Assembly: GCF_022601715.1 (NCBI RefSeq)
Contig: NZ_JAKVIM010000003.1
Coordinates: forward strand, 124,001 to 188,000
DNA length: 64,000 nucleotides
Source: Acinetobacter zhairuonensis
GTDB lineage: Bacteria > Pseudomonadota > Gammaproteobacteria > Pseudomonadales > Moraxellaceae
Reading direction: 5' to 3'
Made by a program: the position numbers and the translations under genes. Below the pieces are notes generated by a model. That model saw only the letters and a program-made list of their open reading frames with translations. It was not told the DNA's origin and made no database searches. Below are positions 27,969 through 40,225 of this stretch, in pieces (positions within the stretch are counted from its first letter, which is position 1; every line of letters starts with the position of its first letter).

Positions 27969-29189
27969 CTAACTTCTACTTGATTCGGTTGAGCGAATGG
28001 TTGTAGTTGCTGTTGAGCGCTTGGTTAAGATCACATGCGCGAATAAACCAATACAAATGCCCCAAAAAACAGAACTGAGTCCTAAAAAATGCATACCAGA
28101 TGAGGTCGCGAGAAAGGTAATCAGTGCGGCATCACGCTGCGCTTCATTTTTCATTGCAGCGGTGATATTGGTTGCGATCGCCCCCAAGAGTGCTAAACCT
28201 GCCAAAGCAGCAACCAGCTCTTTAGGAAGTAGACTAAACAGCATCACAATACTGCCAGCAAACAGCCCACCTAAAATGTAGAAAATACCGTTGGCAATGC
28301 CTGCGATATAGCGTTTTTCTTTCAGTTCATGCGCATCTTTACCCATGCACAGTGCCGCTGTAATTGATGCAAGAACAATCGTGATTCCGCCTACACAAGC
28401 GACTGCCAAAGAAGCAATACTGGTGGTAATAATGATGGGTTTGGCAGGGGTGTCATACCCACTGAGTTTCATAATCGCCATGCCAGGTAAAAACTGTCCT
28501 GTCAGGCTGACCAGAATCAGGGGAAGTGCCAAATTTAACGTTGAATTCCATGTCCATTCGGGTTGTATGAAGTGAGGAATCGCGAGTGAAAAGTTCATGC
28601 TGACAGGATTCATTTTACCCAGAAGCAGACTTAAAGCGACGCCCGTACAGAGTACCCAAAGCATGGCATATCGAGGGCTCAAGCGTTTCGCCAATAAAAA
28701 AACAGTCAGCATACCAAACACAATCATTGGCATGCTATTGGTGGCGACAAAGAGTCCTAAACCAAACTGGAATAGAATACCTGCCATCATGGCAGCGGCA
28801 ATATCTTGCGGAATCCAAGCCAGTAATTTGTCAAAATATCCTGAAGCACCAATCGCAAAGATCACAACGGCTGAGGTGATATAGGCTGCTACAGCTTCAT
28901 TCAAAGAAATATGTGGAAACAGCGTCACCAATAGTGCTGTACCAGGCGCAGACCACGCCGTAATTACAGGAACTTTGAACTTAATCGATAGGAAGGTGCC
29001 TGCCAGCGCTGCACCAATGGATACACCCCAAATCCATGATGCCATCATGTCATTGGGTACATTGGCTTGTTGAGCCGCCTGAAAAAAAATAATCAATGGA
29101 CCTGCGTATGAAATCAGGACAGCTAAAAAACCAGCAACGGTGGCTGATATGGACCAATCTTGTTTTAAAGTCTGTAACAGGGATCTCAT
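27969..29189 (-). CDS. benE: Benzoate transporter BenE
   Basis: Inner-membrane benzoate importer of the BenE family. It is 406 residues with about eleven or twelve hydrophobic segments and little else. Family features include the SYAGPLIIFFQAA start, ITAWSAPGTALL in an early helix, and the long LALPLILVSLTGQFLPGMAI segment. GGAGG precedes the ATG. It is the last intact gene of the catA-benABCD-benE cluster. A terminator-like hairpin separates it from benD, so expression may be lower or need read-through. Confidence 0.93.
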   Translation of the reverse strand: MRSLLQTLKQDWSISATVAGFLAVLISYAGPLIIFFQAAQQANVPNDMMASWIWGVSIGAALAGTFLSIKFKVPVITAWSAPGTALLVTLFPHISLNEAVAAYITSAVVIFAIGASGYFDKLLAWIPQDIAAAMMAGILFQFGLGLFVATNSMPMIVFGMLTVFLLAKRLSPRYAMLWVLCTGVALSLLLGKMNPVSMNFSLAIPHFIQPEWTWNSTLNLALPLILVSLTGQFLPGMAIMKLSGYDTPAKPIIITTSIASLAVACVGGITIVLASITAALCMGKDAHELKEKRYIAGIANGIFYILGGLFAGSIVMLFSLLPKELVAALAGLALLGAIATNITAAMKNEAQRDAALITFLATSSGMHFLGLSSVFWGICIGLFAHVILTKRSTATTTIRSTESSRS

Positions 29190-29230
29190 TGCATTGCCTC
29201 CATGCTGATGTGTTCAATGATCCTGCAAAA

Positions 29231-29260
29231 AATAAAAGTGATCAGATTAGCCCTGATCAC
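29231..29260 (-). terminator. Hairpin with U-rich tail at the benD/benE boundary
   Basis: Perfect 8-bp stem GTGATCAG/CTGATCAC with a 7-nt loop overlapping the benD stop codon. In the operon direction it is followed by a U-rich stretch (TTTTATTTTTT). It looks like an intrinsic terminator or attenuator inside the operon. Confidence 0.7.
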
Positions 29261-30032
29261 CACCGCCAACAGGTACTACAGTACCGGTCATATAAGAAGA
29301 TTCATCTGATGCGAGGAACAAGATAGCATTCACTTGTTCTTGAATCGTGCCGTATCGGTTGAAGAAGCTACGCTCAAGGGTTTGATCGACCACTTGTTGC
29401 ATCCACGCTTTTTCATTTTCGGTTAGCGGGTTGGCATTACGAGGAACTTTGCGTGGCGGAGCTTCAGTGCCACCCGTGGCCACGGCATTGACTCGAATCC
29501 CATCATGCGCATGTTCAAAGGCAAGCGAAGCAGTCAGTGCATTGACTCCGCCTTTAGAGGCGGAGTAAGGCACACGGTTAATACCACGTGTCGCAATTGA
29601 CGACACATTCACAATGGTACCTTTTTGATTTTTGATCATTTCAGGTAAAACTGCTCGGCAGCACCAAAGCGTTGGAAATAAGGAGCGATTCACTTCTTTG
29701 ATAATTTCTTCTTCAGAAAATTCCTCAAAGGGTTTCATCCAAATTGCACCACCGACATTATTGATCAGTACATCTACACGTCCATAGACTTCAAGTGCTT
29801 TTACTACAATAGTTTGTGCACCTACGAAGGTTTCAAGATTAGCTTTGACTGTTATAGCATCACCTTGATGTTCTTCAATTTCTGCTAATGTTTCATCGAC
29901 ATAGTCAGATAAATCAGCTAAGACAACTTGTGCGCCTTCGGCAGCGACTTGGAGTGCAACACCGCGACCAATGCCTTGAGCGGCACCAGTCACAATGACG
30001 ACTTTGTTTAAAAATCTTTGACGATCCGACAT
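29247..30032 (-). CDS. benD: Benzoate cis-diol dehydrogenase (1,6-dihydroxycyclohexa-2,4-diene-1-carboxylate dehydrogenase)
   Basis: Oxidises and decarboxylates the benzoate cis-diol to catechol with NAD. It is 261 residues of the short-chain dehydrogenase fold. The cofactor loop is TGAAQGIG (residues 15-22), with NNVGG, catalytic Ser in VNVSSIATRG, and the YSASK Tyr-Lys pair. The ATG at 30032 gives MSDRQRFLNKVVIVTG. An upstream TTG overlapping the end of benC is rejected, because GGGGG ahead of the ATG serves as its Shine-Dalgarno. It directly follows benC. Confidence 0.94.
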   Translation of the reverse strand: MSDRQRFLNKVVIVTGAAQGIGRGVALQVAAEGAQVVLADLSDYVDETLAEIEEHQGDAITVKANLETFVGAQTIVVKALEVYGRVDVLINNVGGAIWMKPFEEFSEEEIIKEVNRSLFPTLWCCRAVLPEMIKNQKGTIVNVSSIATRGINRVPYSASKGGVNALTASLAFEHAHDGIRVNAVATGGTEAPPRKVPRNANPLTENEKAWMQQVVDQTLERSFFNRYGTIQEQVNAILFLASDESSYMTGTVVPVGGGDQG

Positions 30033-30047
30033 GATAAGAGCCCCCAA

Positions 30048-31127
<1,080 letters not shown>

Positions 31128-31140
31128 GATAACGCTTGAA

Positions 31141-31650
31141 TCAGAGGTGATAAATGTCAATCACTTGATTGATATAGTCGTTTTTCAGAACCACGTATTT
31201 GCTTAAAATTTGTGGTTGAGCGCCTGAAAAATCGATTTCATAACGTGACATGCCGAAATAGCTATAGTTGGTTTTGTAACGGAAACTTAAGGTATTCCAG
31301 TTAAAACGCACAGTCACTTTGCTGCCTTCACGTGCCAAGACTTCAATATTGCTGATGTTATGGCTGGTGCGGGTATCTGGCATGGTTGCTGAAGAGCGTT
31401 CAGTTTTAATACGGAACACGCGATCTTCTAAACCTTGGCGGTCTGGGTAATAAATCAGCGAAATTTCGGATTGTGGATCTTCAGTTAAACGATCATCATC
31501 ATCCCAAGCGGGCATCCAGAATGATGCTGCTGGGGCATAACAGTTCAACCAGTCATCCCATTGCTCATCGTCTAGAAAACGTGCTTCTTGATAGAGGAAC
31601 TGCGAAATTTGCTCCAGAGAGATGTGGTCTAATGTTGCAGTGGCATTCAT
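31141..31650 (-). CDS. benB: Benzoate 1,2-dioxygenase small (beta) subunit
   Basis: Structural beta subunit of the alpha3beta3 ring-hydroxylating dioxygenase, 169 residues with the NTF2-like cone fold. Typical segments are [38 protein letters not shown] and [10 protein letters not shown]. The start overlaps the end of benA by 4 bp (ATGA-type coupling), which fits equal synthesis of the two subunits. Confidence 0.96.
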   Translation of the reverse strand: MNATATLDHISLEQISQFLYQEARFLDDEQWDDWLNCYAPAASFWMPAWDDDDRLTEDPQSEISLIYYPDRQGLEDRVFRIKTERSSATMPDTRTSHNISNIEVLAREGSKVTVRFNWNTLSFRYKTNYSYFGMSRYEIDFSGAQPQILSKYVVLKNDYINQVIDIYHL

Positions 31651-33032
31651 GCGATCTCTCCTTGTTCATTCACAAGTGCTTTTTCTGAGGCAATAGCGTG
31701 TTTCATGCTTTCTAACCAATATTGATGTTGGGCAAGATACAGACCTTCATCTTCGGTTTTAATACCACTGAGTTTTGGTTTTAAACCAATTTCATTCGCG
31801 GCATCATCAGGTCCTTGAATCCAGTGTTTTGAACCACGACACATGTCATTCCATTCCAGTTCAATACCTGCATAACCCGCTTGGCATGCACGGAATTCTT
31901 CTAAGTCATCTGGTGTTGCCATACCTGAAGCATTAAAGAAATCTTCATATTGGCGAATACGGCGTGAACGTGCTTCTGGCGCTTCACCTTTTGGTGCGAT
32001 ACAGTAAATCGTCACTTCAGTTTTATTGACTGCAAGTGGACGCAAGACACGAATTTGTGAGCCGAACTGATCCATCAAATAGACATTTGGATACAAGCAA
32101 AGGTTACGTGAACGCTCGATCATCCATTTCGACATTGGTGCACCGAATTTCTCGGTATACTCTTTTGCTTTCGGGAAGTTTGGACGGTCTTCTGGGTTTG
32201 CCCATTGTGTCCAAAGCAACATGTGACCATTGTCAAAGCCATATGAACCACCGCCTTGTTTGCCCCATGAACCTGCGCTCATGGCACGAATGTTGTCACC
32301 CGCTTGCTTTTCTTTACGATGTTGAGTAGTTGCAGCATAGTTCCAGTGCACCGCAGAGACATGGTAACCATCGGCACCATTTTCAGCGGTCAATTTCCAG
32401 TTGCCTTCGTAAGTGTAAGTTGATGCACCACGTAAAACTTCGAGACCTTGTTCCGACTGATCCACAATCATGTCGATGATTTTGGTGGTTTCACCTAAAA
32501 ATTCTTCCAGTGAAGGAACATCAGGATTCAAGCTACCAAACAAGAAGCCTTTGTAGTTTTCAAAACGTGCTACTTTTTTCAGGTCATGTGAACCTTCTTG
32601 ATTAAAGCAATCTGAATAACCAGCTTCACTTGGATCTTTTACTTTTAGCAATTTACCTGAGTTGTTAAACGTCCAACCATGGAATGGGCAAGTGTACGTT
32701 GCCTTGTTACCACGTTTATGACGGCAGAGCTGTGCACCGCGATGTGAACAGGCATTAATCATTGCATTCAATTCACCATTACGGTTACGCGCGATGATGA
32801 TCGGCTGGCGTCCCATATAGGTGGTGTAGAAATCGTTGTTGTTTGGAATTTGGCTTTCATGTGCCAAGTACACCCAATTGCCTTCAAAGATGTACTTCAT
32901 TTCAAGGTCAAATAAGGCTTGATCAGTAAAGACTGAGCGATGCAGTTTAAATTCGCCAGTTTCAAAGTCATCGACAAGCAATTCATCAATACGGTCAAGA
33001 TGACTGGTGTTAATTACAGGAATACGAGGCAT
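31647..33032 (-). CDS. benA: Benzoate 1,2-dioxygenase large (alpha) subunit
   Basis: Catalytic subunit that adds O2 to benzoate to give the 1,2-cis-diol. It is 461 residues from the ATG at 33032, which follows GGAG at good spacing and gives the known [19 protein letters not shown] start; the upstream in-frame codon is rejected. The Rieske cluster ligands are Cys95, His97, Cys115 and His118. The mononuclear iron site is His224 and His229 with the bridging Asp221 in [13 protein letters not shown]. The sequence is very close to that of A. baylyi BenA. Confidence 0.97.
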   Translation of the reverse strand: MPRIPVINTSHLDRIDELLVDDFETGEFKLHRSVFTDQALFDLEMKYIFEGNWVYLAHESQIPNNNDFYTTYMGRQPIIIARNRNGELNAMINACSHRGAQLCRHKRGNKATYTCPFHGWTFNNSGKLLKVKDPSEAGYSDCFNQEGSHDLKKVARFENYKGFLFGSLNPDVPSLEEFLGETTKIIDMIVDQSEQGLEVLRGASTYTYEGNWKLTAENGADGYHVSAVHWNYAATTQHRKEKQAGDNIRAMSAGSWGKQGGGSYGFDNGHMLLWTQWANPEDRPNFPKAKEYTEKFGAPMSKWMIERSRNLCLYPNVYLMDQFGSQIRVLRPLAVNKTEVTIYCIAPKGEAPEARSRRIRQYEDFFNASGMATPDDLEEFRACQAGYAGIELEWNDMCRGSKHWIQGPDDAANEIGLKPKLSGIKTEDEGLYLAQHQYWLESMKHAIASEKALVNEQGEIA

Positions 33033-33067
33033 GTCCGTTCTCCGAGGTTCCAAATGAGGGGAACTAT

Positions 33068-33096
33068 CCGAAATGACAATCTTCTTGTCATTTCGG
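33068..33096 (-). other. Strong hairpin between catA and benA
   Basis: Perfect 12-bp inverted repeat (CCGAAATGACAA, 5-nt loop, TTGTCATTTCGG) in the 80-bp catA/benA gap. There is no U-tract after it. Suggested role: protects or separates the upstream catA message, or marks an RNase cut. Confidence 0.7.
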
Positions 33097-33112
33097 CTCC
33101 TAAAATGTGGGG

Positions 33113-34033
33113 TTAAGCGCTAGCGCGGCGACGTTCAACTTCAGTAGAAGGAGAGCCTTGCTGTTCTTTCACTAACTCAATATTGAATGTGATGTGTTTG
33201 AATGGCTGATTCAGACCACGACGAGCAATTTCAGCTTCATCTGTGACATCGACAGCGGTTGCCACTAGACCATCACGTGTTGCGAATGCGAAGTCATCCC
33301 AAAGGTATTTGTCACCTTCGATGTTGAACTGTGTTGTCAGCTTGCGATAACCAGGAGCAGAGACGAAATAATGCACGTGAGAAGGGCGGTTACCATGACG
33401 ACCAAGTTTGTCGAGTACAAACTGAGTTGTACCTTCTGGTGGGCAGCCATAGCCAACAGGCATCGTGGTTTGTGCTAGGTATTTACCATTAGCGTCAGTC
33501 AAAATGGTGCGACGTAAATTGAAATCAGATTGTGACTTGTCAAAGAATGAATAGTTCCCCAATCTGTTGGCATGCCATACTTCAACTTTGGCACCTTCAA
33601 TGATGTTGCCATCAGTATCTGTGACTGTACCTTCAATAAACAAAGTTGGGATTTTGTCTGTTTCGCTACCATCATCCATACGGGCAAAACCAACAGATTC
33701 TGGTGCGCCAGCAACATAAAGTGGACCTTCGATGGTACGTGGTGTGCCACCCGAAATACCAGCTTTAGCATCAGCTTCATCAGCACGTAAATCAAGATAG
33801 TGTTCCAAACCTAAACCTGCTGCAAGAAGCCCTAATTCATTGGCTTGACCAGCGTCAGTAAAGTATTCCAGACCTTTCCACAATTCTGATTGTGAAATAT
33901 CAAGATCTTCAATAGCTTGGAAAAAATCACCCAGTAAACGAACAACGATTTGTTGTACACGAGCATCAACAGGACCAGTCGCTGTGTCGACGTTCATTTC
34001 TTTTACGAGGGCATCAATTTGTTGACGGTTCAT
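33113..34033 (-). CDS. catA: Catechol 1,2-dioxygenase
   Basis: Intradiol ring-cleaving iron(III) enzyme turning catechol into cis,cis-muconate. It is 306 residues. The N-terminal helical linker (about 1-100) is followed by the beta-sandwich catalytic domain. Iron ligands are Tyr161, Tyr195, His219 and His221, which correspond to Tyr164, Tyr200, His224 and His226 of the A. baylyi enzyme. Here catA is the first gene of the catA-benABCDE cluster, next to the divergent regulator. Confidence 0.97.
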   Translation of the reverse strand: MNRQQIDALVKEMNVDTATGPVDARVQQIVVRLLGDFFQAIEDLDISQSELWKGLEYFTDAGQANELGLLAAGLGLEHYLDLRADEADAKAGISGGTPRTIEGPLYVAGAPESVGFARMDDGSETDKIPTLFIEGTVTDTDGNIIEGAKVEVWHANRLGNYSFFDKSQSDFNLRRTILTDANGKYLAQTTMPVGYGCPPEGTTQFVLDKLGRHGNRPSHVHYFVSAPGYRKLTTQFNIEGDKYLWDDFAFATRDGLVATAVDVTDEAEIARRGLNQPFKHITFNIELVKEQQGSPSTEVERRRASA

Positions 34034-34423
34034 ACTATAGCTCCTTAAGTATGCTTTGCGTGGCTAGCGCATGTTTGATTGCATCAATACATTTGGCGGG
34101 CCACATTCCTTGTGAATACAGGTGTTTTTAACAATTAATTTTTACAATTCAGGAAGCGGGTTTCCCTTTATCCTTTTTACTTAACGGTCATCTTCACGAA
34201 TAGAAGAGGGATGCCCTTTTAGTGCCATCACTTCAATCTTCATGTAGGGATTTTGTGAGGGCGGATCGTTGGTATTTCTACAAGCAACGTTTCAATCGAT
34301 TTATACATCTTTCAGCTTCGCTATCTTGATTTGTCTAATTCATGTGGTATACCTTAAAAGAATGAATTAAACCTGTCGAAGATCATTTTGGCATTTTATT
34401 ATATTTAAAAGGTATGAAGTCTT
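34034..34423. promoter_or_regulatory. catA-ben / benM divergent control region with BenM/CatM-type sites
   Basis: A 390-bp non-coding gap between divergent genes. BenM and CatM bind ATAC-N7-GTAT and variants. Two near matches are visible: ATAC-N7-GAAT (34349-34363) and ATAT-N7-GTAT (34401-34415). They are arranged as inverted copies of ATACCTT (34349-34355 and 34409-34415). The second lies 9 bp before the regulator start, suited to autorepression. Nothing else stands out in the catA-proximal 300 bp. Confidence 0.5.
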
Positions 34424-35338
34424 ATGGAACTTAGACACCTACGCTATTTTGTAGCGGTTGTAGAGGAACAAAGCTTTACCAAGGCGGCAGAAAAACTTTT
34501 TATTGCCCAGCCGCCTTTAAGTCGGCAGATTCAAAATCTTGAAGGTGAGCTCGGAATTCAATTGTTTGAGCGGGGTAGTCGACCTTTACAGACTACGCCA
34601 GCAGGTCAATTTTTTTACCAACATGCGGTTAAACTTTTGTCTAATGCCGAAGAAGTGAAGTCTATGACCAAGCGGGTGGGTATGGTGGAGCGGACGGTCA
34701 CCATGGGCTTTGTCGGGTCTTTGTTATATGGTTTATTGCCGCGAATTGTGTATTTATTTCGTCAGCAACAGCCGCAGCTTAAAATCGAATTGATCGAAAT
34801 GAGTACCAAAGACCAGATACAGGCGCTGAAAGAAGGGCGAATTGATGTTGGTTTTGGGCGATTACGTATTTCTGACCCAGCGATTCGCCGTGTGCTATTG
34901 CGTGAAGAACCGCTCATGGTGGCAGCACATAGTAGTCATCCTTTGGCATCGCAAAAACAAGGGGTATATCTTGCAGATTTGGTGGAAGAGAGTTTATTTC
35001 TCTATCCAAGCCATCCGAAACCAAATTTTTCCACACAGGTTCGGGGCTTATTTTCTGAATATGGCTTAGAGCCTAGAAGCTTGCGTGAAGTGCGTGAAAT
35101 TCAGTTGGCACTGGGCTTGGTGGCTGCGGGTGAAGGGATCTGCGTTGTGCCTGAAAGTGCGTGTAGTATTCAGTTTCCGCACTTGAACTATATTCCTTTG
35201 TTGGATGATGCCGCAGTCAGCCCGATCTTTCTTGCCATCCGAAGTATGGATGAAAGTGAAGATATTCGCTCTTTATTTGACTGTATTTATCAGGTCTATG
35301 ACCTTGAAGCGATTAAATATGATCGGGCGGTGCTTTAA
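34424..35338 (+). CDS. benM: LysR-type regulator of the BenM/CatM family
   Basis: 304-residue LysR regulator. The start MELRHLRYFVAVVEEQSFTK and the helix-turn-helix KLFIAQPPLSRQIQNLE are near-identical to BenM and CatM of A. baylyi, which activate benABCDE and cat genes with cis,cis-muconate (BenM also with benzoate). The effector domain keeps GFVGSLLYGLLPRI and LALGLVAAGEGICVVP. From position and cluster content I favour BenM, but the CatM role could be combined here, because no second LysR gene lies in the cluster. It is divergent from catA. Confidence 0.88.
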   Translation: MELRHLRYFVAVVEEQSFTKAAEKLFIAQPPLSRQIQNLEGELGIQLFERGSRPLQTTPAGQFFYQHAVKLLSNAEEVKSMTKRVGMVERTVTMGFVGSLLYGLLPRIVYLFRQQQPQLKIELIEMSTKDQIQALKEGRIDVGFGRLRISDPAIRRVLLREEPLMVAAHSSHPLASQKQGVYLADLVEESLFLYPSHPKPNFSTQVRGLFSEYGLEPRSLREVREIQLALGLVAAGEGICVVPESACSIQFPHLNYIPLLDDAAVSPIFLAIRSMDESEDIRSLFDCIYQVYDLEAIKYDRAVL

Positions 35339-35357
35339 TACCTTAAGAGTCTGGTCT

Positions 35358-36266
35358 TTAATGGTAACTGGAAAGAAAGCGGGAGATTTCTCGCTTAAAT
35401 TTGAAGGGTTCATTAATCAGAATGGCATGGCCTGAACGCTCAAAAACGACCTGATTGGCATTTTTTACGCTGTTGGCTATAATTTTTTGCCCTTGAGCTG
35501 GATAAAGCGTCGACTTTTCACCAATAAAAAAGGTGGTTGGACAGCTCAGTTCGGCAATCGCTTCACGATAATCTTCATCGTGATACAAGTAGTTATTGAT
35601 ATACCACGCCAGATAATCCAGGCGATGCAACGGCAACAAGTGCTTTTGCAATTTGTCGTATTTTAGCGCCGTGTTCCAAAGCACGGGGCTAAAAGTATGG
35701 TTGTTCTGTAAAAGAATGAATTTACTCCAAATCTTAATAAATTCCTGACGTGAAGCTGGTTCAAGGTCCTCAAGACTGCGAACAGGAGGTAGGGCTGAGA
35801 AGAACAATGAAATTTCAGCCAAGAGCTTTTTAAAATCCAGATGCTGTTGACTCAGTAGCCCATATGGCCAATGTGTATCGACACCAATTTTGGGCGCTTG
35901 ATCGATATGTAAATAACGATTGAGGTACTGTTTTAGATTGCCATATTTCATGCCATGCATGGCTGTAGTTGCTCCCATAGAAAAAGCAATCACCGCAAAT
36001 TCTTGATACTTTAATTGTTGGATTAAAGCTTCTAAATCACGCCAATGACTAGGAATCGCGTCTATTTCGGGTATACGACAGTTTTTTGAGCGACCAAAGC
36101 CACGCCAATCGGGGATAATAAACTTAAATTGTTTACTGTTCTGAAGTAAAAAGGGCATCCATTGCCAACTTTGCATGCCTAAACCTGATAACACTAGTAC
36201 AGGTTTACCCTGACCAAATTCACGAACATACAATTGTTCCTGATCAGGCATGCGGTAGTAAGGCAT
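35358..36266 (-). CDS. Alpha/beta hydrolase
   Basis: 302-residue alpha/beta hydrolase. Visible are the oxyanion segment LSGLGMQSWQW, the nucleophile Ser96 in AFSMGA, an acidic residue in FFIGEKSTLYPAQ, and His in RSGHAILINEP near residue 286. The substrate is unknown; esterases, lactonases and C-C hydrolases share this fold. It is on the same strand as, and 16 bp beyond, the PadR-family regulator gene, so the two are probably one transcript and the hydrolase may belong to the same fatty-acid related response as fadH. Confidence 0.78.
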   Translation of the reverse strand: MPYYRMPDQEQLYVREFGQGKPVLVLSGLGMQSWQWMPFLLQNSKQFKFIIPDWRGFGRSKNCRIPEIDAIPSHWRDLEALIQQLKYQEFAVIAFSMGATTAMHGMKYGNLKQYLNRYLHIDQAPKIGVDTHWPYGLLSQQHLDFKKLLAEISLFFSALPPVRSLEDLEPASRQEFIKIWSKFILLQNNHTFSPVLWNTALKYDKLQKHLLPLHRLDYLAWYINNYLYHDEDYREAIAELSCPTTFFIGEKSTLYPAQGQKIIANSVKNANQVVFERSGHAILINEPFKFKREISRFLSSYH

Positions 36267-36282
36267 ATTTATTTTCTCTTTT

Positions 36283-36825
36283 TTAATGTGAATCGAAATT
36301 TTTTAAACTGGTAATCATGGTTTCAAGCCATTGAATCCAGACTACTTCTGAATCTATTCCTAACTGTAGAATCATTTTATGAATATATAAAGTCCGATTT
36401 TCAGTTTCAGATGAAGAGAAATCTTTATTGTAGATAAGTTGGTAGGTTTTCAGTTTTTCTTGATGCAAGACAAGGTGCCGTTCTAATTCGGGTAACACGG
36501 TTGCTTCACCAATTTGTGCTTCAGCTCTTAAGCGTACCATCAGCTCTTCACGCAGTTGGGCGGGAGGGCTTTGTTTGACCATCCAGTCAGCCAGTTCGGT
36601 ACGCCCCATTTGTTCAACTTGATAGGTCTTTTTTCGACTGGTTGCACTTTCATCTTCAATCGTTGAAATCCAACCTTTTTGCTGCATCGCACTGAGTTCA
36701 CGATAAATTTGCTGATGCGTGGCATTCCAGAAGAAGCCCATAGAACGGTCAAAGCGTCGTGCCAGCTCAATCCCCGTACTTGGTTTTTCAATCAGACTGG
36801 TCAGAAGAACATGCGCTAAGGACAT
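36283..36825 (-). CDS. PadR-family transcriptional repressor
   Basis: Winged-helix PadR regulator, from the ATG at 36825 (MSLAHVLLTSLIEKPSTGIE), 180 residues. An upstream in-frame ATG at 36867 lies inside the palindromic operator and would add an atypical leader. The N-terminal DNA-binding domain spans about residues 1-85 (FFWNATHQQIYRELSAMQQK is the recognition area) and a C-terminal helical Vir-type dimerisation domain the rest. It is divergent from fadH with two palindromes between them, so it most likely represses both itself and fadH. The ligand is unknown; a fatty acyl-CoA is a guess. Confidence 0.85.
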   Translation of the reverse strand: MSLAHVLLTSLIEKPSTGIELARRFDRSMGFFWNATHQQIYRELSAMQQKGWISTIEDESATSRKKTYQVEQMGRTELADWMVKQSPPAQLREELMVRLRAEAQIGEATVLPELERHLVLHQEKLKTYQLIYNKDFSSSETENRTLYIHKMILQLGIDSEVVWIQWLETMITSLKNFDSH

Positions 36826-36857
36826 AATGGTTTTCAACAGATTTAAGTTAAAAGCAT

Positions 36858-36875
36858 TATGCAACATGTTGCATA
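36858..36875. promoter_or_regulatory. Operator 1 of the PadR-type regulator
   Basis: Perfect 18-bp palindrome TATGCAACATGTTGCATA. Its core TGCAAC-N2-GTTGCA is shared with a second site 42 bp away. It lies just upstream of the regulator start. Confidence 0.75.
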
Positions 36876-36901
36876 GATTTCAAAATTAGATTATAAATTA
36901 G

Positions 36902-38986
<2,085 letters not shown>

Positions 38987-38991
38987 AGTCA

Positions 38992-39015
38992 GGGGGACCT
39001 TCGGGTCCTCTTTTC
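38992..39015 (+). terminator. fadH terminator
   Basis: Stem GGACC/GGTCC with loop TTCG, extended by weaker pairs on the outside, then TTTT. Confidence 0.75.
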
Positions 39016-39048
39016 TATTTTGATCATGATTAGATAGAGAATAAAACA

Positions 39049-39456
39049 ATGCAATTAAAACAAACTCAACAAGCATTACACCAATGGCATCAAATGTTAG
39101 CGACTCGTGACATGAGTTTGTTAAATGAACTTTTAGCGGATAATGTTGTATTTCGCTCACCTGTTGCCTTTCATCCTTATGAAGGCAAAGCAGTTGTCAC
39201 CTTTATTTTGACCAATGTAATTCAAGTCTTTGAGAACTTTACGTATCATCGTGAATTTTTGACGGATAATGCACAATCTGCGGTACTCGAGTTTTCAGCC
39301 AATGTCGGTGATAAGACACTTAAGGGGATTGATATGATTCAATTCAATGCGCAAGGTCAAATTGTCGATTTTGAAGTGATGATTCGCCCGAAAAGTGGTT
39401 TGGAAGCTTTGGCAGCTCAAATGGGGCAGCGGATCAAACAGTTTCAACCTGGCTAA
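39049..39456 (+). CDS. SnoaL/NTF2-like domain protein
   Basis: 135 residues, a single small cone-shaped NTF2-like domain: WHQMLATRDMSLLNELLADNVVFRSPV at the start (here split as WHQMLATRDMS and LLNELLADNVVFRSPV), then a GKAVVTFIL segment and GIDMIQFNAQGQIVDFEVMI. The fold binds small hydrophobic ligands or serves as an isomerase or cyclase, but no catalytic set can be named. It lies 33 bp ahead of a GDSL hydrolase and is probably in the same transcript as the next two genes. Confidence 0.75.
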   Translation: MQLKQTQQALHQWHQMLATRDMSLLNELLADNVVFRSPVAFHPYEGKAVVTFILTNVIQVFENFTYHREFLTDNAQSAVLEFSANVGDKTLKGIDMIQFNAQGQIVDFEVMIRPKSGLEALAAQMGQRIKQFQPG

Positions 39457-39489
39457 GTTTGTCTAGTAATCACGCGATCATTAGAGGTT

Positions 39490-40212
39490 ATGAAAATGTG
39501 GTTAAAACTTTCAACCTTGGCGTTATTACCTGTGGTTGTATTTCAAGGTCTCAGGGTGAGGAAGAATACACCGCGGCTTGCAGAAGCCAGTGGTGATCGT
39601 GACGGGATTTGTGGGCAGGGACAACCGTTATCCTTGCTGATTTTAGGTGATTCAGCGGCAGCAGGTGTGGGTGTTGAATCACAGCAAGAGGCACTTTCGG
39701 GTTCGATCTTGTCCTGTTTGCAAGATGAATATCGGGTACGCTGGAAATTGCATGCGAAAACTGGAGATACCACGCAACAGGTGATTGCTGCGACGCAGCT
39801 TTTGGCACATCAACAGTATGATGTGGTGGTGACTTCCATTGGCGTCAATGATGTCACCAAACTCATGTCTGCTAAAAAATGGCTGAAACAGCAGCAAATA
39901 TTGTTTCAGGACATCCAAAAACGGTTTCATCCTCGGCTGATTATTGTATCGGGTGTACCACCTATGCAGCACTTTGAAGCATTGCCACATCCATTGGCGT
40001 GGCTGTTTGGGCAGTATGCCACTCAGATGAATCAACAGTTACAGCATTGGTTAGCGCCTCAGGCACAGTTTGAGTTTCTACAATTTGATATCCAGTCTTA
40101 TCAAGCCATGAATTTGCCAATGGCAAGTGATGGTTTTCACCCAAGTAAAGAGATTTATACTATTTGGGGGCAACAAATCGCAGCATTGATACGGCAATCT
40201 TTATACTCATAG
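39490..40212 (+). CDS. SGNH/GDSL hydrolase
   Basis: 240-residue lipase/esterase-type hydrolase. An N-terminal hydrophobic stretch (about residues 5-20, LSTLALLPVVVFQG) may be a membrane anchor or signal. Block I is LILGDSAAAGVG with Ser55, block III is SIGVNDVTK with the Asn, and block V is ASDGFHPSKE with Asp and His of the triad. The substrate is unknown (acyl esters are likely). It sits between a SnoaL-like protein and an alpha/beta hydrolase, 13 bp before the latter. Confidence 0.82.
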   Translation: MKMWLKLSTLALLPVVVFQGLRVRKNTPRLAEASGDRDGICGQGQPLSLLILGDSAAAGVGVESQQEALSGSILSCLQDEYRVRWKLHAKTGDTTQQVIAATQLLAHQQYDVVVTSIGVNDVTKLMSAKKWLKQQQILFQDIQKRFHPRLIIVSGVPPMQHFEALPHPLAWLFGQYATQMNQQLQHWLAPQAQFEFLQFDIQSYQAMNLPMASDGFHPSKEIYTIWGQQIAALIRQSLYS

Positions 40213-40225
40213 TCAGAGGTCATAT

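Noticed and set aside
27997-28884. Three open frames on the plus strand opposite benE
   Set aside because: They lie within the benE coding strand and have no domain, Shine-Dalgarno or family likeness; they follow from its codon use.
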